From assembly GCA_018263395.1 (NCBI GenBank), contig JAANXF010000006.1, positions 1-63,861 of the forward strand: 63,861 bases of DNA, in the 5' to 3' direction. Positions 26,684-35,373 of this stretch are shown here, piece after piece. The translations under genes were made by a program, and so were the position numbers. Numbering within the stretch: position 1 is the first letter of the stretch; the number at the start of each line of letters is the position of its first letter. Under the pieces are notes generated by a model. The model made no database searches and had not been told where the DNA came from. It was given only the letters and a program-made list of their open reading frames with translations. This DNA is from Methanonatronarchaeales archaeon (GTDB taxonomy: Archaea; Halobacteriota; Methanonatronarchaeia; JAANXF01).

Positions 26684-27741
26684 ACCAGGCCTGTAAGGCC
26701 GGCGTCCTCCACGAGCTCCAGGGCCCTGCTTCTCTCACCGGCGGTCAGCCTCCGATTTATACCCTGGTGATCGTGGGCCCTGTGCTCGGGGCGGTACTGG
26801 AACATCACGTTCACCCGGGTATCCGGTCCGAGGTTCTCCGATACCCAGTTCAGCGCGGGGGCGGTGCAGCACTCCAGGTGGCCGGGCATCACGAGGTGCC
26901 TGACTATTAGCCCGGCCCCCTCCGATGCGAGAAGCAGGTTTCTGTGCACCGTTGAGGTGTACTCGACCACCCCGGATAGCTCGGATCCGCACTCGTCGTT
27001 TCCGTACTTCAGGTCGGCGAGGAAGAGGTCCTGGGTCCCGCTCAGCAGCTCCATCGAGGGCCGGGAGGCGTACATGTTTGAGTTCCAAACCGACGGGACG
27101 TTAACCTCCAGTGCGGAGAGCACTTCGAGGACGCTGGGCAGGTGCGGAGACGGGTCCCCACCGACCCAGTTGACGTTGCGGGAGCCGTTGAGCCTCTTGA
27201 GGCGGATGGCCTCCACCAGGTCCTCCGGAGAGGTACGAGTGTAGTGCCCCCTCAGCCGGGCCGTGGCCCAGTTCTGACAGAAGACACAGCTCAGGGTGCA
27301 TCCGCCAAAGAAGACCGCGTGGGACGGCACCAGCTCCGGTTCCTCGCCGAGGTGCAGGGTCTCCGAGTACACTATCGCTTCGTCGGGGACGCCGCAGATC
27401 CCGGTCCCCTCCTCGGTCCTGTCGACCCCGCAGGCGTGGTGGCAGAGGACGCAGCTCTCCTCCAGTCTGCGGGCGATTTCGGCCTTCAGGTCCAGCAGGG
27501 AAATCTCTGGAGGCCGGAGGGAGGCCCCCTCTTCCAGAGATGGCCCCTCCCTGATTAACCTCTCCAGCCTCACCGCGGCCTCGGCGTGGCTGCTCCAGAG
27601 GCCTTTAAGGTCGTCCGACGGGTCGAAGTCCGCCTCGACGCGTCGCGCCAGGAGGGAAGCCGCGGGGGCCCCGTCATCCGCGACCGAGAGGTACCTCGAG
27701 AGGGAGCGGGGTCCCTCGAAATCGCTCCACAGCTCGTCCAC
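26680..27741 (-). CDS. Radical SAM protein, PflA-like
   Basis: About 353 residues from GTG 27741. The radical-SAM cluster motif is CTLSCVFCQNW (CxxxCxxC). It is preceded by an accessory Cys region SCVLCHHACGVDRTEEGTGICG, a layout typical of the pyruvate-formate-lyase-activating-enzyme-like family found widely in archaea. Other conserved blocks: NVNWVGGDPSPHLP (GGE equivalent), PSVWNSNMY, DLFLADLKYGND and LIVRHLVMPGH. Target unknown. The frame is open to 27972 but the extra N-terminus is low-complexity; the start is uncertain. Confidence 0.85.
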   Translation of the reverse strand: MDELWSDFEGPRSLSRYLSVADDGAPAASLLARRVEADFDPSDDLKGLWSSHAEAAVRLERLIREGPSLEEGASLRPPEISLLDLKAEIARRLEESCVLCHHACGVDRTEEGTGICGVPDEAIVYSETLHLGEEPELVPSHAVFFGGCTLSCVFCQNWATARLRGHYTRTSPEDLVEAIRLKRLNGSRNVNWVGGDPSPHLPSVLEVLSALEVNVPSVWNSNMYASRPSMELLSGTQDLFLADLKYGNDECGSELSGVVEYTSTVHRNLLLASEGAGLIVRHLVMPGHLECCTAPALNWVSENLGPDTRVNVMFQYRPEHRAHDHQGINRRLTAGERSRALELVEDAGLTGLV

Positions 27742-27934
27742 GCAGTTTGATCCGTGTCGACGGGGAAAGGTCTTGCTTCCGGGGGAGAAAGGAAAAGGGC
27801 CCTTGAGCCTAACGGTTGAGGCCCGCCCCCACGTGGCCCGGCGAGGGTGGAGTCGGTACGTATCGGCGCCGGGGCAGGGATGCGGGGCGGATTCCGCGGC
27901 GTCGCGGGGAAGGATTAAATATGGTGAGTGACGA
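27742..27934. promoter_or_regulatory. Promoter region of the ribosomal super-operon
   Basis: The stretch between the divergent radical-SAM gene and the SPOUT methyltransferase. AGGATTAAATATGG at 27911-27924 is a strong TATA box about 15-20 bases before the ATG at 27935. If the transcript is leaderless, translation might begin slightly downstream of that ATG (for example at the ATG at 27971). Confidence 0.5.
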
Positions 27935-28786
27935 ATGAAGGGGAAACCTGCTGGGGACGGCCTGGCGGTCATGGTACCGTCGAGCCTGACGGCGGACTGT
28001 GGTGGCCTCAGGGAGAAAACCCTGAAGCTGGGCCAAGTGGCACGCGCCGCCGGCGTCTATCGCGTGGACGAAGTGTTCGTCTACAGGGACCCGGCGCACG
28101 ACGACACCGGCCTCATCGATAAGGTCCTCCGCTACGCGGAGTGTCCGCCGTACCTCAAGAGGAGGCTGTTCCCGAGGCAGGAGGAGCTGAAGTACGCGGG
28201 AGCGATTCCGCCCCTGCAGACTCCGAACCACGCCGTCTCGGAGGAACCGGTCGAGGGGGAGTACAGGGAGGGAATCGTTCTGGATCGAGGAGGTGTCGAA
28301 GGCGGTGGTACCCGGGTCGATGTCGGATTCGACAGCCCGGCCCTGCTTCTCGGGAGAGCCCCGGGGAGGGGGAGACGTATAACCGTCGAGACGATTTCGC
28401 AAGAACCGCTGGAGGTCGCCCGTGTCCACCCGGACGACGTGCCTCAGTACTGGGGGTACTCGGTGGAGACGGGTACGCCCCGGGAGGCCGAGGAGAGGTA
28501 CCGCGGCTTCGGGCTCGAAATAATCGGGACCTCCCGACGCGGGCGCGACGTCCGTCAGGTGGACCTGCCGCGTGGATCCGCGCTGGTCTTCGGCTCACCG
28601 CTGGGAGGGGTGGAGGGCCTCCCGCTGAGGTTCGACGAGACGGTAAACACGGTACCCGCACAGGGCACAGCCACGGTGCGAACGGAGGAGGCCTTGAACG
28701 CCTCGCTCGCCGTGATCAACCTTGTACGGGCCCAAGAGGAGGACGGGTATTGGCCAGAAAGAAAAGACCCAGAAAAGGGTCACTAG
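27935..28786 (+). CDS. SPOUT-type RNA methyltransferase (DUF171 group)
   Basis: 283 residues. N-terminal SPOUT half: AVMVPSSLTADCGGLREKTLK, LGQVARAAGVYRVDEVFVYRD, and ECPPYLKRRLFPRQEELKYAG. An inserted OB-like segment (REGIVLDRGGVEGGGTRVDV) follows, then the C-terminal knot with LVFGSPLGGVEGLP and NTVPAQGTATVRTEEALNASLAVINL. It matches the COG2106 family whose human relative is SPOUT1/C9orf114, and it commonly sits directly before rpl3 in archaea. rRNA is the probable substrate; unproven. Confidence 0.85.
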   Translation: MKGKPAGDGLAVMVPSSLTADCGGLREKTLKLGQVARAAGVYRVDEVFVYRDPAHDDTGLIDKVLRYAECPPYLKRRLFPRQEELKYAGAIPPLQTPNHAVSEEPVEGEYREGIVLDRGGVEGGGTRVDVGFDSPALLLGRAPGRGRRITVETISQEPLEVARVHPDDVPQYWGYSVETGTPREAEERYRGFGLEIIGTSRRGRDVRQVDLPRGSALVFGSPLGGVEGLPLRFDETVNTVPAQGTATVRTEEALNASLAVINLVRAQEEDGYWPERKDPEKGH

Positions 28787-29694
28787 GGTTCAGCCCCAGG
28801 AAGAGGGCCGCACGAGAGGCACCCAGGTTCGGAAGCTTCCCGGAGGACGACGATGTCGGCATCCAGGGATTCGCCGGCTACAAGGCGGGCATGACCCACG
28901 TAATCATGGTGGACGACAGGCCCAACTCGCCCACGGAGGGCCTGGAGGTCCAGAGGGCCGCCACTGTGGTGGAGACGCCGCCCGTCCGCGTGAACAGCGT
29001 GAGGACGCACGAGAAGAGACACGACGGCCTCGCCACCATTACGGAGGCATCCGACGACGAGGGGCTGGCAGAGGCGGAGAGCTTTCTCCCCAGGACCGAG
29101 AGGGTATCCGTCACGGTGTCCACGGACCCGTCGGTCCTGACGGGTGTCCCTGCGAAGGAGCCGGTTTCTATGGAGTTCCCCGTCTCGGGCGACGCAGCGG
29201 ACGCACTCGAGTACGCCTCCGGGCTCCTGGACGATACAGTCAGGTTCGACGACGTGTTCACCAGCGGGGAGCTCGTCGACGTGGCCGCAGTGACAAAGGG
29301 CAAGGGTACGGAGGGGCCGGTAAAGCGTTGGGGCGTAAAGATTCAGGGACGGAAGGCAAAGAGGAAGGGCAGGGGTAGACACATAGGCAACCTCGGACCG
29401 TGGCACCCCACCAGGGTCCGGTGGCAGGTTCCGCAGACGGGGCAGGAGGGTTACCACCACCGCACCGAGATGAACAAGAGGATACTGAAAATCGGGGACA
29501 CGCCGGACGAAGTCAATCCGGACGGGGGCTTCAAGAGGTACGGCCTGGTTCGGGGCGACCACGCACTGCTAAAGGGCAGCGTACCCGGACCCGTCAAGCG
29601 GCTAGTTGGAATCCGGAAGCCGCTGAGGCCGAAGGAGCTGCCGGAGGAACCGACGGTGAACATGGTCTCCACGCGAAGCAGGCAGGGTGTATAG
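28750..29694 (+). CDS. rpl3: Ribosomal protein L3 (uL3)
   Basis: 314 residues from TTG 28750, overlapping the SPOUT gene by 37 bases. The start ARKKRPRKGSLGFSPRKRA is the universal archaeal L3 N-terminus, so the TTG is well supported. Core motifs include GFAGYKAGMTHV, the central GRGRHIGNLGPWHPTRVRW loop that reaches the peptidyl transferase centre, GYHHRTEMNKRI and the C-terminal GVRKPLRP-like VGIRKPLRPKE. Confidence 0.96.
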   Translation: MARKKRPRKGSLGFSPRKRAAREAPRFGSFPEDDDVGIQGFAGYKAGMTHVIMVDDRPNSPTEGLEVQRAATVVETPPVRVNSVRTHEKRHDGLATITEASDDEGLAEAESFLPRTERVSVTVSTDPSVLTGVPAKEPVSMEFPVSGDAADALEYASGLLDDTVRFDDVFTSGELVDVAAVTKGKGTEGPVKRWGVKIQGRKAKRKGRGRHIGNLGPWHPTRVRWQVPQTGQEGYHHRTEMNKRILKIGDTPDEVNPDGGFKRYGLVRGDHALLKGSVPGPVKRLVGIRKPLRPKELPEEPTVNMVSTRSRQGV

Positions 29695-30435
29695 ATGAGG
29701 GCCAGGCTGATCGACGTGGAGGGAAACGACGCCGGGGAAATCGAGCTTCCCGAAATCTTCGAGACCGACGTGAGGAACGACCTGATCCGGAGAGCCGTGG
29801 AGAGTCACAGGGCCAACAGCCGGGAGCCCTACGGCTCCGACAGGCGAGCCGGTTTCAGGACCTCGGCGGAGTCCTGGGGAGCGGGGAGGGGCGCCGCTAT
29901 GGTCCCGAGAATAAAGAACGGTCGAAGGGGCGCCCTCGTGCCCCAGACGGTCGGCGGAAGGAGAGCGCACCCGCCGAAGGCCGACAAGGACTTCTCGAAA
30001 AAGATCAACCGCAAGGAGAGGCGGCTCGCTATCAGGTGCGCCGTCGCTGCGACCGCTCGCCCCGACCTCGTTCGGGCGAGGGGGCACGCCGCCGAGGGCC
30101 CCGTAGTGGCTCCAGACGAGCTGCAGTCCGTCGACAGGACCGCCGAAGTCCGGGAGTTCCTGAAGGGGGCCGACCTCTGGAGCGACGTAGAGCGGGCCAA
30201 GAGGGGCACCGGTGAGAGAAGTGGAAAGGGTAAACTGCGCGGGAGGCGGAGACGTGTGCCGAAGAGCATTCTCCTCGTTGTCGGCGAGGACGAGGGAATC
30301 GGGCGCGGGGCGTGCAACCTGCCTGGAGTCGAGGTTTGCGAGGCCCGGAGCGTCGGCGTCGACCGCCTGGCCCCCGGAGGAGAGCCCGGAAGACTGACGG
30401 TCTACACCGAGAGCGCGCTGGAGGAGTTCAGATGA
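29695..30435 (+). CDS. rpl4: Ribosomal protein L4 (uL4)
   Basis: 246 residues with the extended loop lining the exit tunnel (AESWGAGRGAAMVPRIK...GGRRAHPPKADKDFSKKINRKERRLA) followed by LLVVGEDEGIGRGACNLPGV and a C-terminal VYTESALEEF. ATG directly abuts the rpl3 stop; ATGA overlap with rpl23. Confidence 0.96.
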   Translation: MRARLIDVEGNDAGEIELPEIFETDVRNDLIRRAVESHRANSREPYGSDRRAGFRTSAESWGAGRGAAMVPRIKNGRRGALVPQTVGGRRAHPPKADKDFSKKINRKERRLAIRCAVAATARPDLVRARGHAAEGPVVAPDELQSVDRTAEVREFLKGADLWSDVERAKRGTGERSGKGKLRGRRRRVPKSILLVVGEDEGIGRGACNLPGVEVCEARSVGVDRLAPGGEPGRLTVYTESALEEFR

Positions 30436-30677
30436 TTATTCGGAGACCCGTACTGACGGAGAAATCGACGGACCTGCTGGACGATAACACGATGACGTTC
30501 ATCGTAAACGTGGACGCCACCAAGGGTGACGTGGCGAGAACCGTGGAGGACGTATACGGCCTCGAAGTGGACAGTGTAAACACCATGATCACCTCGCGCG
30601 GCGAGAAGAAGGCGATGGTCAGGTTCGAGGTAGAGGGCGAGGCGGAGAACCTCGCTACGAGGCTGGGCATTTTTTAG
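30432..30677 (+). CDS. rpl23: Ribosomal protein L23 (uL23)
   Basis: 81 residues: MIIRRPVLTEKSTDLLDDNTM, then MTFIVNVDATKGDVARTVED and VNTMITSRGEKKAMVRFE. It binds at the tunnel exit, the docking site for SRP. The start is fixed by the ATGA overlap with rpl4; the longer open frame upstream is rpl4 read out of frame. Confidence 0.95.
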   Translation: MIIRRPVLTEKSTDLLDDNTMTFIVNVDATKGDVARTVEDVYGLEVDSVNTMITSRGEKKAMVRFEVEGEAENLATRLGIF

Positions 30678-30686
30678 GGGTGGAGT

Positions 30687-31391
30687 ATGGGGAAAAGGAC
30701 TCGTTCACAGAAGCTCGGAACCGGAAGCGGCGTATACGGCGCAGACTCCCACAGGTACAGGGCAGAGGTTCATCACCCGCCCGAGGACTCTATAAGAGGC
30801 GTCGTAGTCGACATAGAGCACGACCCCGCGAGGACCGCCCCTGTCGCGAGGGTGAGATACGAAAACGACGAGGAGAGATACATCCTGGTCCCCGAGGGCG
30901 TGTCGGTGGGCCAGGAGATCGAGTGCGGCGTCGAGGCACCTGTGGTATCGGGTAACACGCTGCCCCTCGCGGAGATACCGGAGGGAACCCCGATTTACAA
31001 CATCGAGATTCAGCCGGGAGACGGGGGAAAAGTCGCCAGGGCGAGTGGGACGTACGGCCTCCTGATAGCGCACGACGTCGGGGAGACAGTCGTACAGCTC
31101 CCGAGCGGCGAGCTCAAGAGGTTGAACCCCAGGTGCCGGGTCACGATAGGCGTGGTCGCCGGCGGGGGACGTACCGAAAAACCCCTTCTCAAAGCGGGTA
31201 AGAAGCACCACAAGGTGAGGAGGCGGGGGGGAAAGTACCCCAAGGTGCGTGGGGTAGCCATGAACGCCGTCGACCACCCCTTCGGTGGGGGCGGAAAGCA
31301 GAGGCCGGGGAAACCCAAGACCGTTGGACGAAACACCCCTCCCGGCCGAAAGGTAGGTAGCGTCAGGGCACGAAGAACGGGACGAAGGTGA
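30687..31391 (+). CDS. rpl2: Ribosomal protein L2 (uL2)
   Basis: 234 residues with [40 protein letters not shown] and the highly conserved C-terminal [19 protein letters not shown], which holds the histidine near the catalytic centre. The C-terminus is Lys/Arg-rich ([15 protein letters not shown]). Slightly short, with the SH3-like domain compact. Confidence 0.96.
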   Translation: MGKRTRSQKLGTGSGVYGADSHRYRAEVHHPPEDSIRGVVVDIEHDPARTAPVARVRYENDEERYILVPEGVSVGQEIECGVEAPVVSGNTLPLAEIPEGTPIYNIEIQPGDGGKVARASGTYGLLIAHDVGETVVQLPSGELKRLNPRCRVTIGVVAGGGRTEKPLLKAGKKHHKVRRRGGKYPKVRGVAMNAVDHPFGGGGKQRPGKPKTVGRNTPPGRKVGSVRARRTGRR

Positions 31392-31789
31392 AGATGGAGG
31401 AGCCTACCTACAGGGGACACAGCATCGACGAAATGCTCGATATGAGCCTGGATGAGGTGGCGGATGTGCTGCCGGCCAGGGCGAGGAGAAAGCTGAGGAG
31501 GGGCCTCAGCGAGGAGGAGCGAAAGCTCATGGAGAGGGCGAGGGAGCTCCGCGAGGAGGGCGGGGGAGATGTGGTGTTGAGGACCCACCTGCGAAACATG
31601 GTCATCCTTCCCGAGTTCGTCGGACTGAAGTTCGGAGTACACGACGGCTCCGATTTCGAGGTCGTGGAGGTAATGCCGGAGATGGTGGGGCACTACCTCG
31701 GCGAATTCGCACTAACGAGGAAGAGGGTAACGCACAGCGGGCCGGGAATCGGCGCGACGAGGAGCAGCAAGTACGTACCCCTGAAGTAG
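31388..31789 (+). CDS. rps19: Ribosomal protein S19 (uS19)
   Basis: 133 residues (GTG at 31388 overlapping the rpl2 stop; ATG at 31394 alternative). N-terminal archaeal extension ([36 protein letters not shown] type) followed by [22 protein letters not shown]-like core with [18 protein letters not shown] at the end. Confidence 0.96.
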   Translation: MKMEEPTYRGHSIDEMLDMSLDEVADVLPARARRKLRRGLSEEERKLMERARELREEGGGDVVLRTHLRNMVILPEFVGLKFGVHDGSDFEVVEVMPEMVGHYLGEFALTRKRVTHSGPGIGATRSSKYVPLK

Positions 31790-31790
31790 A

Positions 31791-32228
31791 ATGGACTACT
31801 CGATACCAAAGACGGAAAACACGGCGAGGGCGTACGGTCAAGAGCTGAGGTGCTCCCCGAAACACTGCGTCGAGATCTCTCGAGAGATACGTGGTATGGA
31901 CTTGGGGGCGGCTAAGGCGTACCTCAGAAGGGTCCAGAACCAGAAGCAGGCAGTTCCATTCAAAAGGCACAACCGCGGAGTCGGCCATAGGAGGGGAGGG
32001 GGACCCGGAAGGTACCCGGAGAAGGCAGCGGGCAAAGTCCTGGAGGTTCTGGAGAGCGCGGAGGGCAACGCGGTCGAACAGGGCCTCGACGGAGGGAGTC
32101 TAAAGGTAGAACACATCGCCGCACACCGGGGCAGGACCTTCGAGGGATGGACCCCCCGGGCGTTCGGAAGGTCCTCCCCGAAGAACAGGAGGACCACCAA
32201 CCTGGAAGTAGTCCTGAAGGAGCGATAG
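31791..32228 (+). CDS. rpl22: Ribosomal protein L22 (uL22)
   Basis: 145 residues. Core MDLGAAKAYLRRVQNQKQAV, basic loop VGHRRGGGPGRYPEKAA, and the tunnel-lining hairpin with HIAAHRGRTFEGWTPRAFGR. ATG one base after the rps19 stop; abuts rps3. Confidence 0.96.
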   Translation: MDYSIPKTENTARAYGQELRCSPKHCVEISREIRGMDLGAAKAYLRRVQNQKQAVPFKRHNRGVGHRRGGGPGRYPEKAAGKVLEVLESAEGNAVEQGLDGGSLKVEHIAAHRGRTFEGWTPRAFGRSSPKNRRTTNLEVVLKER

Positions 32229-33035
32229 ATGACGGTCAAACAGTTCATAGAGGAGGGGCTTACGAGGGCCCGAATAGACGAGTTCCTGAACGAGGAGCTG
32301 GCGAGGGCAGGATACGGAGGCGCCGAGGTAAACAGGACCCCGAGCGGCACCCAGGTAACCCTCTACTCCGAGAAGCCGGGCATGGTGATCGGCAAGGGGG
32401 GCAGAAACATCAACGAGCTGGAGGAGAAGTTCTCCGAGGAGTTCGAGCTGGACGAGCTCTCCATCGAGGTCATGGAGGTCGAGGAGGCGAATCTTAACGC
32501 CCAGATAGTGGCTCAGCGCCTGTCCAACGCCCTCGAGAGGGGATGGTACTTCAGGAAGGCCGGCTACTCCACCCTCAGAGACATAATGAACGCGGGGGCG
32601 CTCGGTGCCGAAATCGTCCTGAAGGGCAAGGTGACCGGATCCCGGAGCAGGGAGGAGAAGTTCAGGGACGGCTACATGAAGCACTGCGGGGAGCCGGCCG
32701 AGGACCTCGTGGACACTGGGTACTCCCTCGCCAAGAAGAAGCTCGGCACCATAGGTGTAACTGTGAAAATCGTTCCGCCCGACGTGACGATTCCCGACCT
32801 GGTTGAGATACGTGACATCGAGGAGGAGGAGGAAGAGGAGATAAGGCTCATCGCCGATGGCGAGGCGACCGGCGAGGGGGAGGGCGGCGAAGACGAGGGG
32901 GAAACTGAGTACGTCGAGTGTCTGGAGTGCGGCGGGCAGTACAGACAGATAACCGGCTCCCACCTATCCACCCACGACATGACCATGGAGGAGTACAGGG
33001 AGAAGCACGGGGAAGACGTGAGGACGAGGGTGTGA
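32229..33035 (+). CDS. rps3: Ribosomal protein S3 (uS3) with C-terminal ROS/MucR-like zinc finger
   Basis: 268 residues. KH type-2 domain with [17 protein letters not shown] and the S3 C-terminal domain ([40 protein letters not shown]). An acidic linker ([11 protein letters not shown], then Gly/Glu-rich) leads to an unexpected tail around [19 protein letters not shown] plus [11 protein letters not shown]. The tail has C-x2-C...H-x3-H spacing and a Tyr-Arg-x-Lys-x-Gly ending much like the ROS/MucR zinc finger. No such finger is part of the standard S3 fold. No frameshift is needed: it is continuous with the S3 frame. Confidence 0.95.
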   Translation: MTVKQFIEEGLTRARIDEFLNEELARAGYGGAEVNRTPSGTQVTLYSEKPGMVIGKGGRNINELEEKFSEEFELDELSIEVMEVEEANLNAQIVAQRLSNALERGWYFRKAGYSTLRDIMNAGALGAEIVLKGKVTGSRSREEKFRDGYMKHCGEPAEDLVDTGYSLAKKKLGTIGVTVKIVPPDVTIPDLVEIRDIEEEEEEEIRLIADGEATGEGEGGEDEGETEYVECLECGGQYRQITGSHLSTHDMTMEEYREKHGEDVRTRV

Positions 33036-33036
33036 G

Positions 33037-33237
33037 ATGGCGATAATACGGATTTCGGAGATACGTGAAATGACGCCGAACGAGAGGGCGGAGTCCCTTC
33101 AGGACCTCAGCAACGAGTTGCTCAGGGAGAGGGCCTCGGCAGCGGCGGGCGGGATGCCGGAGAACCCAGGCAGGATAAGAGAGCTCAGGCGCACAATCGC
33201 AAGGATAGAGACCGTGGAGAGGGAGGGGTCGCGGTGA
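33037..33237 (+). CDS. rpl29: Ribosomal protein L29 (uL29)
   Basis: 66 residues forming a helical hairpin: [28 protein letters not shown] and the family motif [18 protein letters not shown]. Lies beside L23 at the tunnel exit. GTGA overlap with rnp1. Confidence 0.95.
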   Translation: MAIIRISEIREMTPNERAESLQDLSNELLRERASAAAGGMPENPGRIRELRRTIARIETVEREGSR

Positions 33238-33446
33238 GGCCGGGAACGCTCATAGGAAGGAGGGGGGCCGTCGTCGACCACTCCAACCCGGACGGTCTCG
33301 GTATCGAGGGAAGAATACGCGACGAGACCAGAGACACCCTGAGGATTGGGGGGTCCACCGTGCCAAAGAGCGAGGTATCGCTGGAGCTCGGGGGGGACGT
33401 AGTCGACGGAGAGCTGCTGGTAGGCAGGCAGGAGGAGCGGCTATGA
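33234..33446 (+). CDS. rnp1: RNase P protein component 1 (Rpp29/Pop4)
   Basis: 70 residues with an Sm-like barrel: [37 protein letters not shown] and [11 protein letters not shown]. It is the protein cofactor of the RNase P ribozyme. Shorter than many archaeal homologues, lacking N-terminal helices, but the barrel is complete. The position between L29 and S17 is the standard archaeal site; overlaps both neighbours by four bases. Confidence 0.9.
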   Translation: MRPGTLIGRRGAVVDHSNPDGLGIEGRIRDETRDTLRIGGSTVPKSEVSLELGGDVVDGELLVGRQEERL

Positions 33447-33757
33447 CGGGCCTCGACGTGGAGGGACCGGAGCAAACCTGCGAAGACGCGAACTGCCCCT
33501 TCCACGGAACACTTCCGGTCAGGGGACAGGTCCTGGAGGGAGAGGTCGTCAGCAAACCCACGCCGGAGACCGTGATCGTTGGGAGGGAGAGGACCGAGAG
33601 GATTCCCAAGTACGAGCGCTACGAGAAGAGGCGTTCTCGAACGCCGGCGCACCTCAGCCCCTGCCTGGACGCTGAGGTGGGCGACCGCGTCAGGGTTGGG
33701 GAGTGCCGCAGGCTGAGCAAGACGAAATCCTTCGTCACCGTGGAGGTGCTGGATTGA
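33443..33757 (+). CDS. rps17: Ribosomal protein S17 (uS17)
   Basis: 104 residues, OB fold with CEDANCPFHGTLPVRGQVLE, TVIVGRERTERIPKYERYEK and HLSPCLDAEVGDRVRVGECR plus LSKTKSFVTVEVL. Start ATGA-overlaps rnp1; its end overlaps rpl14 as TTGA. Confidence 0.95.
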   Translation: MTGLDVEGPEQTCEDANCPFHGTLPVRGQVLEGEVVSKPTPETVIVGRERTERIPKYERYEKRRSRTPAHLSPCLDAEVGDRVRVGECRRLSKTKSFVTVEVLD

Positions 33758-34152
33758 GGGGGCTGAAGTCCACCGTGCCCAGGGCACTCAACAGGGGGTC
33801 GCAGCTGACCTGCGCCGACAACACCGGCGCACAGCTGCTGGAGATCACGTCGGTCCAGAACTACCACGGCACCAGGAGGCGGCAGCCCCGCGCTGGAGTG
33901 GGGGACCGCATAACGGTGTCCGTGAAGAAGGGAACACCCGAGACGAGGAAGCAGCTCTTCCCCGCAGTGATAGTCAGGCAGAAGAAGCCCCTGCGACGAC
34001 CGGACGGCACGAGAATAGAGTTCGAGGACAACGCGGCGGTCCTCGTCGAGGAGAACGACGAGACGAAGGGTACAGAGATCAAGGGGCCGGTGGCGAGGGA
34101 GGCCGGGGAGCGGTTCCCAAAGGTGGCCAGCGCCGCGTCCATAATTCTGTGA
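33754..34152 (+). CDS. rpl14: Ribosomal protein L14 (uL14)
   Basis: 132 residues from TTG 33754: GSQLTCADNTGAQLLEITSV, GVGDRITVSVKKGTPE and GTRIEFEDNAAVLVEENDE, ending FPKVASAASIIL. The TTG start, overlapping the rps17 stop, gives the family N-terminus MRGLKSTVPRALNRG; no ATG is available. Forms an intersubunit bridge. Confidence 0.95.
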   Translation: MRGLKSTVPRALNRGSQLTCADNTGAQLLEITSVQNYHGTRRRQPRAGVGDRITVSVKKGTPETRKQLFPAVIVRQKKPLRRPDGTRIEFEDNAAVLVEENDETKGTEIKGPVAREAGERFPKVASAASIIL

Positions 34153-34156
34153 TACT

Positions 34157-34507
34157 ATGAGCAGGCAGCCGAGAAAGCAGAGGAAGAATCTTTACGAAGC
34201 ACCCCTCCACGAGAGGCAGGACCTCGTCTCCGCCACCCTCTCCGGGAAGCTCAGGGACCGCTACGGCATGAGGCGCGTGAACGTGAGGAGCGGAGACGAG
34301 GTGGAGGTCATGAGGGGAGACCACGAGGGGGAGAGCGGCCGGGTCGAGGAGGTCGACCTGGAGAGCGGCCTCATCGTGGTACGGGGGGTTACCACAGAGA
34401 AGGGGGACGGAAGCACCGTCGAGCACCCTCTGCACCCCTCGAACGTGAGGGTCACGCGTCTTGACACCTCAGACCCGCGAAGAGAGGCGAAGCTGGAGGA
34501 AGATTAG
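34157..34507 (+). CDS. rpl24: Ribosomal protein L24 (uL24)
   Basis: 116 residues with RKQRKNLYEAPLHERQDLVS, the KOW motif SGDEVEVMRGDHEGESGRVE and HPSNVRVTRLD. An early assembly protein at the tunnel exit. Abuts rps4e. Confidence 0.95.
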   Translation: MSRQPRKQRKNLYEAPLHERQDLVSATLSGKLRDRYGMRRVNVRSGDEVEVMRGDHEGESGRVEEVDLESGLIVVRGVTTEKGDGSTVEHPLHPSNVRVTRLDTSDPRREAKLEED

Positions 34508-35182
34508 ATGCACAGAAAGAGACACGCAGCACCGAAGAGGTGGAGACTTCCGGGGAAGGCCGTAACCTGGGCCCCTGCCCCTGCACCTGGGCCACACAGC
34601 ACCCAGAACTCCGTGCCCCTGAGAATCGTCCTGAGGGACATGATAGAGGTAGCGGACAGCACGCGGGAGGTGAAGAGAATCGCTGCCGAGGGCCTGGTCA
34701 TGGTCGACGGCATCGTCAGGAGGGACGAAAAGTTCGCAGTCGGCATGTTCGACGTGGTGACGGTGGGCGACGAGGCCTACCGCCTACTCGTCGACAGGAA
34801 AAACAGGTTCGTCCTCAGAGAGGCAGAGGACCCGGACCTGAAGCCCGTGAAGGTGGTTGACGCGACCACCGTGAATGCGGGGAGGAGACAGATGCATCTC
34901 TCGAGCGGGCACAACATCGAGGGGGACGCCCCAACGGGGGCCACCCTCGTGATGCGGGTCCCGGAGAACGAACCGGAGGCCATCGTCGAGAGGGAGCCCG
35001 GTAAACTGGCGTTCATCACGGGCGGAAAGCACGCCGGACAGATTGCGACCGTCGAGGCCTACGACGTGGTGAGGAGCAGCAACCCCAACAGGGTCACTCT
35101 TAAGGAGGACGGCGAGGTCTTCAGCACTGTGGAGGACTACGTATTCATGATCGGAGACTCCGAGCCGGAGGTGTCACTGTGA
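34508..35182 (+). CDS. rps4e: Ribosomal protein S4e (eS4)
   Basis: 224 residues, an archaeal/eukaryotic-only protein: MHRKRHAAPKRWRLPGKAVT, S4-like domain, then the KOW region PGKLAFITGGKHAGQIATVE. Ends at TGA in the context ACTGTGAAC, identical to the sequence at which each downstream repeat unit and rpl5 begin, so the ancestral rps4e/rpl5 junction was probably a GTGA overlap. Confidence 0.96.
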   Translation: MHRKRHAAPKRWRLPGKAVTWAPAPAPGPHSTQNSVPLRIVLRDMIEVADSTREVKRIAAEGLVMVDGIVRRDEKFAVGMFDVVTVGDEAYRLLVDRKNRFVLREAEDPDLKPVKVVDATTVNAGRRQMHLSSGHNIEGDAPTGATLVMRVPENEPEAIVEREPGKLAFITGGKHAGQIATVEAYDVVRSSNPNRVTLKEDGEVFSTVEDYVFMIGDSEPEVSL

Positions 35183-35184
35183 AC

Positions 35185-35373
35185 GCACCCCTTCAACCAA
35201 GGGTTGCTCGAACAGGTCCCTCCGGGAGAGGGAAACCTGTGAACCGCACCGCTTCCTTCAGAAGCGAGTGCTCGAACAGGTCTCTCCGGGAGAGGGAAAC
35301 CTGTGAACCGCACCGCTTCCTTCAGAAGCGAGTGCTCGAACAGGTCTCTCCGGGAGAGGGAAACCTGTGAACC
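35185..35373 (+). repeat. Three-unit tandem hairpin repeat array between rps4e and rpl5
   Basis: Core copies at 35206-35245, 35270-35309 and 35334-35373, spaced exactly 64 nt. Units 2 (35246-35309) and 3 (35310-35373) are identical; unit 1 (35185-35245) has one core substitution and a different leading hairpin. Each unit has hairpin A (CCCTT...AAGGG or CGCTTC...GAAGCG) and hairpin B, in which ACAGGT...ACCTGT encloses CTCTCC/GGGAGAG. The final GTGAACC of copy 3 supplies the rpl5 start codon. A related hairpin pair is at 59918-59975. Confidence 0.95.

Noticed and set aside
35185-35373. CRISPR array
   Set aside because: Only three units, units 2 and 3 are identical throughout (no distinct spacers), and the two-hairpin layout matches the IS-associated structure at 59918 instead.
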